Program-made: the position numbers and the translations under genes
Origin: Silicimonas sp.
Lineage (GTDB): Bacteria > Pseudomonadota > Alphaproteobacteria > Rhodobacterales > Rhodobacteraceae
Assembly: GCA_022824525.1 (NCBI GenBank)
Contig: JAJDZT010000118.1
Coordinates: 1 to 52,603, forward strand
Direction of reading: 5' to 3'
Length of the DNA: 52,603 nt
Shown here: in pieces, positions 34,169 to 42,496 of the stretch
How positions within the stretch are numbered: position 1 is the first letter of the stretch
Layout: every line of letters begins with the position of its first letter
Notes under the pieces: generated by a model
What the model was told of the DNA's origin: nothing
Seen by the model: the letters and a program-made list of their open reading frames with translations, nothing else
The model's database searches: none

Positions 34169-34540
34169 TTACCCCGTCGGTTCCAAGGTGATCTGAGCGT
34201 TTTCGAACATCATTCCAAGCAGGCCCCAAAAGAAATCTTCTCCAGGATAGCCCTCGATACGACCAACTTCCTGGCCGTCTTCGACCAGAATGAAGGTCGG
34301 TGTGAAGTGCACGCGGCGCTCGAAAATGACGTCCTCGGGCTTTTCGCCGTGCAGATCGTATCGCACGAGAGGCGCGGTACGCCCTTCGGCGGTTTTCGGA
34401 TAGATATCAGCAATTTCTTCGTTCCATCGTTCGCACCATACGCAGCCGTGTTCTTCCGCCATGAGCAGAATTGTCTCGGCCGGAGATGCGAAAGGCAGCG
34501 ACGCGATAAGCGCGGCAAGGATGGATGTAGTCAGTTTCAA
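34169..34540 (-). CDS. soxS: SoxS, periplasmic thioredoxin
   Basis: A 123-residue exported thioredoxin-like protein. From TTG 34540 it reads MKLTTSILAALIASLPFASPAET, a typical signal peptide, then EEHGCVWCERWNEE with the active CxxC (C33, C36), and FTPTFILVEDGQEVGRIEGY with the cis-Pro region. The frame opens at an ATG at 34600, but this would lie inside the SoxR operator and spoil the signal peptide. SoxS keeps SoxY in its reduced, active form in Paracoccus. It starts divergently from soxV, 78 bases apart, and leads the soxS-R-T operon. Confidence 0.88.
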   Translation of the reverse strand: MKLTTSILAALIASLPFASPAETILLMAEEHGCVWCERWNEEIADIYPKTAEGRTAPLVRYDLHGEKPEDVIFERRVHFTPTFILVEDGQEVGRIEGYPGEDFFWGLLGMMFENAQITLEPTG

Positions 34541-34577
34541 TTCGGCACCACGATTGACGCTTGGTTGCGTCGAACAT

Positions 34578-34593
34578 AATCTAATATCTGAAT
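34578..34593. promoter_or_regulatory. SoxR-type operator in the soxS-soxV intergenic region
   Basis: AATC-N8-GAAT on the plus strand, one base away from the perfect ATTC-N8-GAAT palindromes at 35965 and 49638. It lies between the divergent soxS and soxV genes in a very AT-rich stretch, so a repressor there would control both transcripts. Confidence 0.7.
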
Positions 34594-34618
34594 ATTTCAA
34601 ACCAGAAGGATCGCGAAC

Positions 34619-35359
34619 GTGTTCGATGTCACTTTTTTCGGCGCGTTTGTGGCGGGTTTGCTGTCTTTCTTGTCGCCATGCATATTGCCCATTGTGCCGT
34701 TCTACCTGAGCTATCTTGCCGGTGTCGGCATGAACCAGATTTCGGCTGACGCCGAAGTTTCACACTCGATCCGACGGCGCGCTTTCCTCGCCGCTTGCAT
34801 GTTCGCGCTTGGCGTCATCGCCGTATTCATGGCGCTCGGAGCCACGGCTTCGGTCTTTGGTCAAATGGTCCGGGACTATTTCGACATCCTCCGCTACCTC
34901 GCTGCGGCTGTCATCATCGCGATGGGGTTGCACTTTCTCGGGGTCATTCGCATCGGCTTCCTGTATCGCCAGTTCCGCGCCGAGGCCGGCGAAACATCGA
35001 ATGTCAGCCTGATCGGTGCTTTCGTGATCGGGCTCGCATTTGCCTTTGGTTGGACGCCATGCGTCGGTCCCGTTCTCGCAGCCATCCTCTTTATGGCAGG
35101 TGGACAGGAAACCGCGGGGCAGGGTGCTGCGCTCCTCTTTACTTACGGCGTGGGGATGACAGCGCCCTTCATTCTGGCCGCACTCTTTATTGCACCGTTT
35201 ATGCGGTTCATGGCGCGGTTCAGGAAACACCTCGGAACGGTGGAAAAGGTGATGGGGCTTTTGCTCATCCTTTTTGGCGTGCTGATTGCGACCAACTCGA
35301 TAAACTACATTGCATTCTGGATGCTGGAGACGTTCCCCGTCTTCATGCGCATAGGATAA
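34619..35359 (+). CDS. soxV: SoxV, CcdA-family transmembrane thiol transporter
   Basis: A 246-residue inner-membrane protein with six helices that carries electrons from cytoplasmic thioredoxin to the periplasm. The two redox cysteines are C21 (SFLSPCILPIVPFYLSYLAG) and C148 (FAFGWTPCVGPVL), the CcdA pattern. GTG 34619 with AAGGATCG upstream is the start. It is followed 15 bases later by soxW, its electron acceptor. Confidence 0.92.
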   Translation: MFDVTFFGAFVAGLLSFLSPCILPIVPFYLSYLAGVGMNQISADAEVSHSIRRRAFLAACMFALGVIAVFMALGATASVFGQMVRDYFDILRYLAAAVIIAMGLHFLGVIRIGFLYRQFRAEAGETSNVSLIGAFVIGLAFAFGWTPCVGPVLAAILFMAGGQETAGQGAALLFTYGVGMTAPFILAALFIAPFMRFMARFRKHLGTVEKVMGLLLILFGVLIATNSINYIAFWMLETFPVFMRIG

Positions 35360-35374
35360 ACTTGGGAGGACACG

Positions 35375-35953
35375 ATGAAACGCTTACTTCTCGCACTGAC
35401 CACAGTCTTGTTTGCTTCTGTCGGACAAGCAGCAGAACTCGGCGACGACGGTCTACACAAGACCGACTGGATGCGAGACACGTTCAAGGACCTTTCGGAA
35501 GACCTTGCGGAAGCCAGCGACGAAGGCAAAAGGCTTCTTATCATGTTCGAGCAGCGGGGCTGTGTTTACTGCACCAAGATGCACAAGGAGGTATTCCCCG
35601 ACCCGGATGTCGAAGCGATGATTGAGGACAACTACTTCGTCGTACAACTCAATCTCCACGGAGATGTCGAGGTGACCGATTTTGATGGCGAAACTCTGAG
35701 CGAAAAGGACATGGCGCGGAAGTGGGGGATTCTTTTCACGCCGACGCTGATGTACATTGATGAAAGCGTTGAAGACGGCCGGACCGCCCCGGAAGCCGCT
35801 GTCGCGATGATGCCGGGCGCATTCGCCAAAGGCACGACGCTCGATCTGATGACCTGGGTTCACGAGAAGCGGTATCTGCTTGACGGCGATGAGGATTTTC
35901 AACGCTATCACGCGCGTCGAATTCAAGAACGGAACGATGGCAACACAGACTGA
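35375..35953 (+). CDS. soxW: SoxW, periplasmic thioredoxin
   Basis: A 192-residue exported thioredoxin. Signal peptide 1-20 (GQAA), active CxxC in RGCVYCTKMH (C63, C66), and WGILFTPTLMYIDE with the cis-Pro. It accepts electrons from SoxV and passes them to sox proteins. It resembles SoxS, encoded on the other side of the operator, with added residues at the C-terminus. ATG 35375 follows GGGAGGACACG. The next gene, soxX, is separated by a SoxR operator, so soxVW and soxX-F may be independently started. Confidence 0.92.
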   Translation: MKRLLLALTTVLFASVGQAAELGDDGLHKTDWMRDTFKDLSEDLAEASDEGKRLLIMFEQRGCVYCTKMHKEVFPDPDVEAMIEDNYFVVQLNLHGDVEVTDFDGETLSEKDMARKWGILFTPTLMYIDESVEDGRTAPEAAVAMMPGAFAKGTTLDLMTWVHEKRYLLDGDEDFQRYHARRIQERNDGNTD

Positions 35954-35964
35954 GACATGAAGAA

Positions 35965-35980
35965 ATTCAGTTAATTGAAT
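35965..35980 (+). promoter_or_regulatory. SoxR-type operator before soxX
   Basis: ATTC-AGTTAATT-GAAT, a perfect ATTC-N8-GAAT site, starts 12 bases after the soxW stop and 69 bases before the soxX ATG. It is the same palindrome class as the sites at 34578, 47400 and 49638. Confidence 0.8.
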
Positions 35981-36048
35981 TTGTTGTTGCGTTATCGCAT
36001 TTGTGTGCAGTAGCATGCAGCAGAGTTTATGACGCTTAGGGAGGGCGC

Positions 36049-36522
36049 ATGACACGAATGGTAGCAATCGCCGCTGCGACAGCCACCTGGATCGCCGGAG
36101 CGGCAATCGCAGAGATCAAGCCAATGGAAGTTGTCTTTGAAGATGGCGCAATCACGAAGTCGCTGAGCGGAGCCGCGGGGAATCCCGACGTTGGTGCGGA
36201 CATCATGAACAAGGGGGCAGGGAACTGCATCGCCTGCCATCAGGTGACGGCTCTGGAGCATTTGCCGTTTCACGGCGAAATCGGACCGTCGCTTGACGGA
36301 GCAGCGGATCGTTGGACTGAAGGCGAGTTGCGCGGGATCGTCGCAAACGCAAAGGAATGGTTCCCCGACACGATGATGCCGGCGTTCTACAAAACCGAAG
36401 GCTTTGTTCGTCTGGGCAACGCCTATACCGGGAAAGCCCATGAGGGTGACGTAGCCCCACTGTTGACCGCACAGCAGGTCGAGGATGTGGTGGCGTTTTT
36501 GATGACGCTCAAGGAAGAGTGA
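36049..36522 (+). CDS. soxX: SoxX, monohaem cytochrome c subunit of SoxXA
   Basis: A 157-residue periplasmic cytochrome. Signal peptide about 1-21 (AIA), one haem site CIACH at 60-64, and a distal Met in DTMMPAFY. With SoxA it couples thiosulfate to the SoxY cysteine. GGGAGGGCGC precedes the ATG. It opens the soxXYZA part of the operon behind a SoxR operator. Length and motif order agree with SoxX. Confidence 0.95.
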   Translation: MTRMVAIAAATATWIAGAAIAEIKPMEVVFEDGAITKSLSGAAGNPDVGADIMNKGAGNCIACHQVTALEHLPFHGEIGPSLDGAADRWTEGELRGIVANAKEWFPDTMMPAFYKTEGFVRLGNAYTGKAHEGDVAPLLTAQQVEDVVAFLMTLKEE

Positions 36523-36532
36523 GGAGAGAGAT

Positions 36533-36949
36533 ATGGAACTGACACGGCGACAAATGCTCGTCACGTCCACTGCTGCGCTTGCCAGTGTGGTAGGACTTCC
36601 GGCCTTCGCGTCGGCGACAGACGATCTGATAGCGGAACTCACCGGCGGTGCCTCGCTTGGCTCGGGTGCGATTACGCTCGACACTCCGGAGATCGCTGAG
36701 AACGGCAACACCGTTCCTGTTTCTGTCACTGCAGAGGGCGCGAAATCCGTAACCCTTTATGCTGACGGCAACCCGGTCCCCAACGTGGCGACTTTCAATT
36801 TCGGTCCGCTCAACCCTACGCGCAGCGCGGCTACACGTATCCGTCTGGCGAAAACCCAGAACGTTGTCGCTGTCGCGCAGATGGAAGACGGCTCGTGGCA
36901 GATGGCGAAGAACGAGATCAAAGTGACCATCGGCGGTTGCGGCGGATAA
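36533..36949 (+). CDS. soxY: SoxY, sulfur-carrier protein
   Basis: A 138-residue carrier exported by the Tat path (RRQMLV near the start). The C-terminal GGCGG carries the Cys (C136) on which sulfur intermediates are covalently cycled. The middle is the immunoglobulin-like SoxY fold (NTVPVSVTAEGAKSVTLYADGNPVP). It follows soxX by ten bases with GGAGAGAG before ATG, and is followed by its partner soxZ. Confidence 0.97.
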   Translation: MELTRRQMLVTSTAALASVVGLPAFASATDDLIAELTGGASLGSGAITLDTPEIAENGNTVPVSVTAEGAKSVTLYADGNPVPNVATFNFGPLNPTRSAATRIRLAKTQNVVAVAQMEDGSWQMAKNEIKVTIGGCGG

Positions 36950-36964
36950 GAGGAGAAACGAACA

Positions 36965-37294
36965 ATGGCAAAAGGTGTTAAACCCCGCGTCAAGGTCCCG
37001 AAGTCTGCCGCTGCTGGCGAGACAATCACGATCAAGACGCTCATCAGTCACAAGATGGAAAGCGGTCAGCGCAAGGACAGCGACGGCAACCCCATCCCAC
37101 GCTCTATCATCAACCGCTTCACGGCCGACTTTAATGGTCAGAACGTGATCGACGTGACGCTGGAGCCGGCGATTTCGACCAACCCGTATTTCCAGTTCGA
37201 TTCGATCGTGCCGGAATCGGGTGAGTTTACGTTCACCTGGTATGACGACGACGGTTCGGTTTACACCGAAACCAAGTCGATCAGCGTGAGCTAA
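36965..37294 (+). CDS. soxZ: SoxZ, partner of SoxY
   Basis: A 109-residue immunoglobulin-like protein without signal peptide; it is exported together with SoxY. Typical pieces are KGVKPRVKVPKSAAAGETITIKTLI, NRFTADFNGQNVIDVTLEPAIS and the C-terminal SGEFTFTWYDDDGSVY. It forms the SoxYZ heterodimer on which all Sox reactions occur. It lies 15 bases after soxY and 24 before soxA. Confidence 0.97.
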   Translation: MAKGVKPRVKVPKSAAAGETITIKTLISHKMESGQRKDSDGNPIPRSIINRFTADFNGQNVIDVTLEPAISTNPYFQFDSIVPESGEFTFTWYDDDGSVYTETKSISVS

Positions 37295-37318
37295 GGCGAA
37301 TTTTAGGGAGGATCGCCT

Positions 37319-38155
37319 GTGAGAAAGGTAATAATGACAACGGCTTGTCTGGCGCTGTTCACAGCGCCAGCGTGGGCTGGCCCGGATGAAGACAATCTCG
37401 TCATCAACGACGAGACCGAAATGATAACAGAGGTTGCCGCTCCGGCGCACTTGGAAAACGTGGATACAATCTATTCGGGTTGGCGGTTCCGGACAGACGA
37501 AACGCAAGCGCTTCAGTTGGATGATTTCGACAATCCGGCAATGATCTTCGTCGACCAGGCCATGGACCTCTTCAACACCGTCGACGGGAGCGAGGGGAAA
37601 TCCTGCGCATCTTGTCATGAGAGTGTGGAAGAGTTCAAAGGTCTATCCGCATCGATGCCAAAGGTGGTCGACGGCAAGTTGGTGGTGATGGAAGATATCC
37701 TGAACACCCATCGTGCTGATGTCATGGGGGCCGAGCCGTGGAAATGGTCTGGTCCTGAAATGCAGTCGATGGTGGCTCTGATCGGGCTTCAATCGCGCGG
37801 CATGCCTGTGAACGTCAAGATCGATGGCGACGCGGCCCCGTTCTGGGAGCAGGGCAAAGAGATGTACTATACCCGCTATGGTCAACTCGAACTGTCCTGT
37901 GCCAATTGCCACGAGGATAGCTATGGCAAGATGATCCGCGCGGACCATTTGAGCCAGGGCCAAATCAACGGCTTTCCGACCTATCGTCTTAAGCAAGCTC
38001 GGCTGATTTCGCGGCACAACCGCTTCCGTGGCTGTATCAGAGACACGCGTGCGGAAACCTTTGCAGAAGGTTCCGATGAATTCCGGGCGCTTGAGCTTTA
38101 TGTGGCTTCGCGCGGAAATGGTCTGTCTGTCGAGACACCGGCCGTTCGTCAGTAA
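37319..38155 (+). CDS. soxA: SoxA, dihaem cytochrome c subunit of SoxXA
   Basis: A 278-residue periplasmic dihaem cytochrome, signal peptide 1-20 (PAWA). Haem motifs are CASCH (96-100) and CANCH (194-198). The active-site Cys that becomes the cysteine persulfide is C239 in RFRGCIRDTR. It condenses thiosulfate onto SoxY together with SoxX. GTG 37319 is the start, with GGGAGGATCGCCT upstream. A strong hairpin with a T-run follows, before soxB. Confidence 0.96.
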   Translation: MRKVIMTTACLALFTAPAWAGPDEDNLVINDETEMITEVAAPAHLENVDTIYSGWRFRTDETQALQLDDFDNPAMIFVDQAMDLFNTVDGSEGKSCASCHESVEEFKGLSASMPKVVDGKLVVMEDILNTHRADVMGAEPWKWSGPEMQSMVALIGLQSRGMPVNVKIDGDAAPFWEQGKEMYYTRYGQLELSCANCHEDSYGKMIRADHLSQGQINGFPTYRLKQARLISRHNRFRGCIRDTRAETFAEGSDEFRALELYVASRGNGLSVETPAVRQ

Positions 38156-38160
38156 TCAGG

Positions 38161-38192
38161 CGCCCGCACTCCTGATGGGGTGCGGGCGTTTT
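38161..38192 (+). terminator. intrinsic-type hairpin between soxA and soxB
   Basis: CGCCCGCAC (38161-38169) pairs perfectly with GTGCGGGCG (38180-38188) across a 10-base loop and is followed by TTTT. It begins a few bases after the soxA stop. It may end some soxXYZA transcripts and so lower the amount of soxB-F. Confidence 0.75.
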
Positions 38193-38239
38193 CATACTCA
38201 ACGCATGCACAAATGCGAATTTGATATGGGAATGCCAGC

Positions 38240-39937
38240 ATGATCTCGCGTCGCGACTTTCTCCAAGTGGGCATGGCGGCTTCGGCTATCGTCGGAGGCT
38301 CCGGCTTTGGTAACTGGGCGCGGTTGGCGGCTCAGCAAACTCTGACACAGGATCAGCTTCTGCAGTTCGACACGTTTGGAAATGTCTCCCTGATCCACGT
38401 GACGGACATCCACGCCCAGATGAAGCCAATCTTCTTCCGGGAGCCGTCGGTAAACCTTGGTGTCGGTGAAAACCTGGGTGCCGTGCCCCATGTCACCGGC
38501 GCAGATTTCCGTAAACTATATGGGATCGCGGATGGATCGCCCTCGCATTATGCGTTGTCCTCTGGCGATTTCGCCGCGCTCGCAGACATGTATGGCCGCG
38601 TAGGCGGGCTCGACCGCGTCTCTACCGTCATCAATGCAATTCGTGCGGACCGTCCGGATGCGCTGCTTTTGGATGGCGGTGATACGTGGCACGGATCGTA
38701 CACCTGCTATCACACGCAGGGGCAAGACATGGTCAACGTAATGAATGCGTTGAAGCCCGACGCCATGACGTTTCATTGGGAATTCACGCTCGGGTCGGAA
38801 CGTGTGGCCGAGCTGGTGGAGAGCCTCCCCTTTGCCGCTCTCGGTCAGAATATTTTTGATGCAGAATGGGACGAGCCGGTACTCGACCTGTTCCCGCCCT
38901 ACACGTTCTTCGAGCGTGGCGGCGTGAAGATCGCCGTAATCGGTCAGGCCTTTCCATATATGCCGATCGCCAATCCTCGCTGGATGTTCCCGGAATACTC
39001 CTTCGGGATCCGCGACGAAAACATGGCAGCCATGGTCGAGGAAGTCCGCGCGGAAGGTGCTGAATGCGTGGTCGTGCTGTCTCACAACGGTTTCGACGTC
39101 GACAAGAAGATGGCCGGAATCGTGCCCGGGATCGACGTCATCCTGTCTGGTCACACCCATGATGCTCTGCCGGAGCCGGTACTTGTCGGCGAGACGATCA
39201 TCGTGCCTTCCGGTTCTAATGGAAAGTTTGTGAGCCGCATCGATCTGGATATTCGCGATGGGCGCATGATGGGCTGGAAGCACAAGTTGATTCCAGTTTT
39301 CTCGGATGTCATCCAACCTGACCCTGAAGTCACGGCGGTGATCGACGCTGAACGCGCGCCCTATGAGGACACGCTGAAAGAGGTGATCGGCACCTCCGAC
39401 ACGACGCTTTACAGGCGCGGGAATTTCAACGGCACCTGGGACGATCTGATCTGCGATGCGCTGCTTTCCGAGCGGGACGCCGAAATCGCGCTTAGCCCCG
39501 GTGTCCGCTGGGGACCGTCCGTTGTGCCAGGGCAAGAGATCACTCGCGAAGATATTTGGAACGTCACTTCCATGACGTACGGTGAGGCGTACCGCACTGA
39601 ATTCACGGGTGAATTCTTGAAAGTTGTTCTGGAAGATGTGGCCGACAACATCTTCAACCCGGACCCATTCTTCCAGCAAGGTGGAGACATGGTTCGCACC
39701 GGTGGCCTTGGCTACAAAATCGAAGTGAGCAAGCCGCAAGGCGAACGCATTTCGAACATGACGCTTCTGTCAACCGGAGAGCCCATTGATCCGGCGAAAA
39801 ATTATGTCGTCGCCGGTTGGGCTAGCGTGAACGAGGGCACGGAAGGCCCTCAAATCTGGGATGTGGTGGAAAGCCACATCAAGAAAATCGGAACGGTCTC
39901 TCTCGAGCCAAACAACAGTGTTGAGGTGGTAACATGA
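38240..39937 (+). CDS. soxB: SoxB, S-sulfosulfanyl-L-cysteine sulfohydrolase
   Basis: A 565-residue di-manganese hydrolase that releases sulfate from SoxY. A Tat signal (SRRDFLQ) starts it. Metal motifs of the 5'-nucleotidase fold: LIHVTDIHAQ near 55-62, LLDGGDTWHGS near 147, FHWEFTLGS near 178 and VVLSHNGFDVD, ILSGHTHDALPE further on. ATG 38240 is preceded by a weak ribosome site. It lies after the hairpin and before soxC, with which it overlaps (ATGA). Confidence 0.97.
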   Translation: MISRRDFLQVGMAASAIVGGSGFGNWARLAAQQTLTQDQLLQFDTFGNVSLIHVTDIHAQMKPIFFREPSVNLGVGENLGAVPHVTGADFRKLYGIADGSPSHYALSSGDFAALADMYGRVGGLDRVSTVINAIRADRPDALLLDGGDTWHGSYTCYHTQGQDMVNVMNALKPDAMTFHWEFTLGSERVAELVESLPFAALGQNIFDAEWDEPVLDLFPPYTFFERGGVKIAVIGQAFPYMPIANPRWMFPEYSFGIRDENMAAMVEEVRAEGAECVVVLSHNGFDVDKKMAGIVPGIDVILSGHTHDALPEPVLVGETIIVPSGSNGKFVSRIDLDIRDGRMMGWKHKLIPVFSDVIQPDPEVTAVIDAERAPYEDTLKEVIGTSDTTLYRRGNFNGTWDDLICDALLSERDAEIALSPGVRWGPSVVPGQEITREDIWNVTSMTYGEAYRTEFTGEFLKVVLEDVADNIFNPDPFFQQGGDMVRTGGLGYKIEVSKPQGERISNMTLLSTGEPIDPAKNYVVAGWASVNEGTEGPQIWDVVESHIKKIGTVSLEPNNSVEVVT

Positions 39938-41187
39938 ACAGCACGACACGACGTGGACTTCTGAAGGGCGGCGTCGCGATGACTGCCGGGCTGGCCGCAG
40001 GCAAAGCCAGTGCGGCGGGTCCCGATCCATTGATCACGGAACTGCAGGACTGGGCGAGCTACACGGGCGCGGGGGTGGACGAGACACCGTACGGCATGCC
40101 GATCCGTTTTGAGAGCCATGTCGTGCGCCGTAACGTCGAATGGCTAACGGCATCGCCAATCTCGTCGATCAACTTCACGCCGATCCACGCGCTCGATGGG
40201 ACGATCACCCCGCAAGGTTGCGCGTTTGAGCGACACCATTCGGGCGCGATTGAGCTCAGCAAAGATGACTACCGACTGATGATTAACGGTCTCGTCGATC
40301 GCCCGCTTGTCTTCACGTATGACGATCTTGAGCGGTTCCCGAGGGAAAACCATGTTTACTTCTGTGAATGCGCCGCCAACACGGGGATGGAATGGGCCGG
40401 TTCGCAGTTGAACGGCGTCCAGTTCACCCACGGCATGATCCACAACATGGAATACACCGGCATCCCGCTCCGCACTCTGTTGAAAGAAGCGGGCGCCGAC
40501 ATGTCCGCGGACAAGTGGGTCTATGTGGAAGGCGCCGACGCCTCGTCGAACGGCCGATCGATCCCCATGGAAAAGGCCCTGGATGACGTTCTTGTTGCCT
40601 TCAAGGCCAACGGTGAAGCATTGCGGATGGAGCACGGATATCCGGTTCGCCTTGTTGTCCCAGGTTGGGAAGGCAACATGTGGGTCAAGTGGCTGCGACG
40701 TGTGGAAGTCGTTGATGTCGCTGTGGAAAGTCGTGAAGAGACGTCAAAATACACAGATGTCTACGAAGACGGCACGGCCCGCAAATGGACTTGGGTTATG
40801 GACGCAAAAAGCGTCATCACGTCCCCCAGCCCGCAAATGCCGATCAAGCACGGGGCAGGACCTTTGGTCATTTCTGGCCTTGCCTGGTCCGGCCACGGCC
40901 AGATCACCCGCGTCGATGTCTCGAAAGATGGCGGTATCACCTGGGAAACGGCGCGCCTGGGCAAACAGGGCGATACGAAGGCTCTGACGCGTTTCTATCT
41001 CGACACGACTTGGGACGGGAAGCCGATGCTCCTGCAAGCACGCGCCATGGATGAGACTGGTTACGTCCAGCCTACGAAAGATCAACTCCGCGAACAGCGT
41101 GGCGAGAATGCTGTTTATCACAACAACTGTATCCAGACCTGGTACGTCAGCCCCGAAGGGATCGCCGAGAATGTCGAAGTCTCCTAA
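39934..41187 (+). CDS. soxC: SoxC, molybdenum subunit of sulfane dehydrogenase
   Basis: A 417-residue periplasmic molybdoenzyme of the sulfite oxidase family, exported by the Tat path (TTRRGLL). FCECAAN around 143-149 holds the molybdenum-ligand Cys (C146); the RLVVPGWEGNMWVKWLRRVEV segment is the conserved cofactor-binding part. With SoxD it oxidises the sulfane sulfur on SoxY by six electrons, so sulfur globules are not needed. It overlaps soxB and soxD. Confidence 0.96.
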   Translation: MNSTTRRGLLKGGVAMTAGLAAGKASAAGPDPLITELQDWASYTGAGVDETPYGMPIRFESHVVRRNVEWLTASPISSINFTPIHALDGTITPQGCAFERHHSGAIELSKDDYRLMINGLVDRPLVFTYDDLERFPRENHVYFCECAANTGMEWAGSQLNGVQFTHGMIHNMEYTGIPLRTLLKEAGADMSADKWVYVEGADASSNGRSIPMEKALDDVLVAFKANGEALRMEHGYPVRLVVPGWEGNMWVKWLRRVEVVDVAVESREETSKYTDVYEDGTARKWTWVMDAKSVITSPSPQMPIKHGAGPLVISGLAWSGHGQITRVDVSKDGGITWETARLGKQGDTKALTRFYLDTTWDGKPMLLQARAMDETGYVQPTKDQLREQRGENAVYHNNCIQTWYVSPEGIAENVEVS

Positions 41188-42496
41188 TTTTCTGATCCCC
41201 GCTGCCGGTGGCGCCGCCCTTATCCTGGGTGTTGGCTATGGCGTTGCAACCAACCAGTACACGAGCAGCAAGCTCGATGTGATGGAGCTTCAGGTCGAAC
41301 AGGCTCAGACAGCGGCGACTGATGCCAAAGCCGTTGCTGAAGCAGAGGTCGCGCGTGCCGCCGAAATGGAAGCGAAGGCCAATGAGGTGCAGGAAGCCGC
41401 GCGGATTGCGCTCGCTTCGGCAGGGGGCGGCTCTGTCTCAGAGCCGGCTCCACTTTCAGACGGATATGGTCTGGGCCGACTGGCTTTGCCGGAAGAGATT
41501 GCTGCCTGGGACGTCGACGTTCTGCCTGATGGCCGCGGATTGCCTGAAGGATCGGGCAATGCGTTTGATGGGGAAGAAATTTTTGCCGAGAAATGCGGTT
41601 CTTGCCACGGCGATTTCGGCGAGGGCGTCGATAACTGGCCGGTTCTTGCGGGTGGTTTCGATACGCTTGCAGACGAAGACCCGGTCAAGACAGTAGGCTC
41701 TTACTGGCCACACCTTTCAACGGTGTACGACTACATCTATCGCTCGATGCCGTTCGGTCAGGCGGGGACACTTACGCCCGATGAGACCTACGCAATCGTG
41801 GCCTACATCCTCTATTCCAACGACCTGATCGATGATGAGTTCGAGCTAAGCCACGAGAATTTCGGCGAATTCGAAATGTACAACGCAAATGGCTTTGTCA
41901 TCGATGACAGGCCAGAGCTTGAATACAGTCAGTGGCGTGCCGAACCTTGCATGGAAAACTGCAAAGAAGAGGTGCAGGTGACCATGCGGTCCGTCTTTTT
42001 GGTCGAAACGCCGCCGGAGGGTGGTTCGAATTCGGTCATGAACCATGCGCGCGATGAGGCGTTGCCATCGTTCACGTCCAGCGGTGCGTCATTCATACCG
42101 GCCAGCACCGCGCCCGCTCAGGAGGTTGCCACCGCGGCACCGGCAGAGGAGGCTCCGACGGAAGCGGACCAGGGTGTCGATTTGATCGCTGCCGGCGAGA
42201 AGGCCTTCAAAAAGTGCAGCGCTTGTCACAAGATTGGCGACGGAGCCAAGAACGGTGTGGGGCCTCATCTCAATGCACTGATGGGCCGTCCCATTGGTGG
42301 TATCGAGGGTTTTAAGTACTCCAATGTGTTCCAGGCCGCGGCCGACGAGGGGCGTGTTTGGGACGAAGAGAGCCTTGCTGCGTTCCTGGCCAAACCGAAA
42401 GAGTATTTCAAGGGAACCAAGATGTCCTTCGCAGGCTTCAAAAAGGAAGAAGATCTCGTGGCAATAATCGCTTACCTCCGTGAGGTGGGCGGCTGA
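41171..42496 (+). CDS. soxD: SoxD, dihaem cytochrome c subunit of sulfane dehydrogenase
   Basis: A 441-residue cytochrome. An N-terminal hydrophobic helix (PAAGGAALILGVGYGVAT) is followed by a coiled coil rich in Glu and Ala (KLDVMELQVEQAQ...). Haem 1 is CGSCH near residues 140-144, haem 2 CSACH near 347-351. The C-terminal part is a cytochrome c2-like domain (NGVGPHLNALMGRPIGG). It accepts electrons from SoxC. The ATG at 41171, inside soxC, is chosen because the product then starts at the membrane helix. Its stop overlaps the soxE start. Confidence 0.94.
   Translation: MSKSPNFLIPAAGGAALILGVGYGVATNQYTSSKLDVMELQVEQAQTAATDAKAVAEAEVARAAEMEAKANEVQEAARIALASAGGGSVSEPAPLSDGYGLGRLALPEEIAAWDVDVLPDGRGLPEGSGNAFDGEEIFAEKCGSCHGDFGEGVDNWPVLAGGFDTLADEDPVKTVGSYWPHLSTVYDYIYRSMPFGQAGTLTPDETYAIVAYILYSNDLIDDEFELSHENFGEFEMYNANGFVIDDRPELEYSQWRAEPCMENCKEEVQVTMRSVFLVETPPEGGSNSVMNHARDEALPSFTSSGASFIPASTAPAQEVATAAPAEEAPTEADQGVDLIAAGEKAFKKCSACHKIGDGAKNGVGPHLNALMGRPIGGIEGFKYSNVFQAAADEGRVWDEESLAAFLAKPKEYFKGTKMSFAGFKKEEDLVAIIAYLREVGG

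Noticed and set aside
36509-37618. 369-codon minus-strand frame across soxY, soxZ and soxA
   Set aside because: Antisense of three certain sox genes; His/Arg-rich composition without domains.
38516-39739. 407-codon minus-strand frame inside soxB
   Set aside because: Antisense shadow of soxB, a certain gene.
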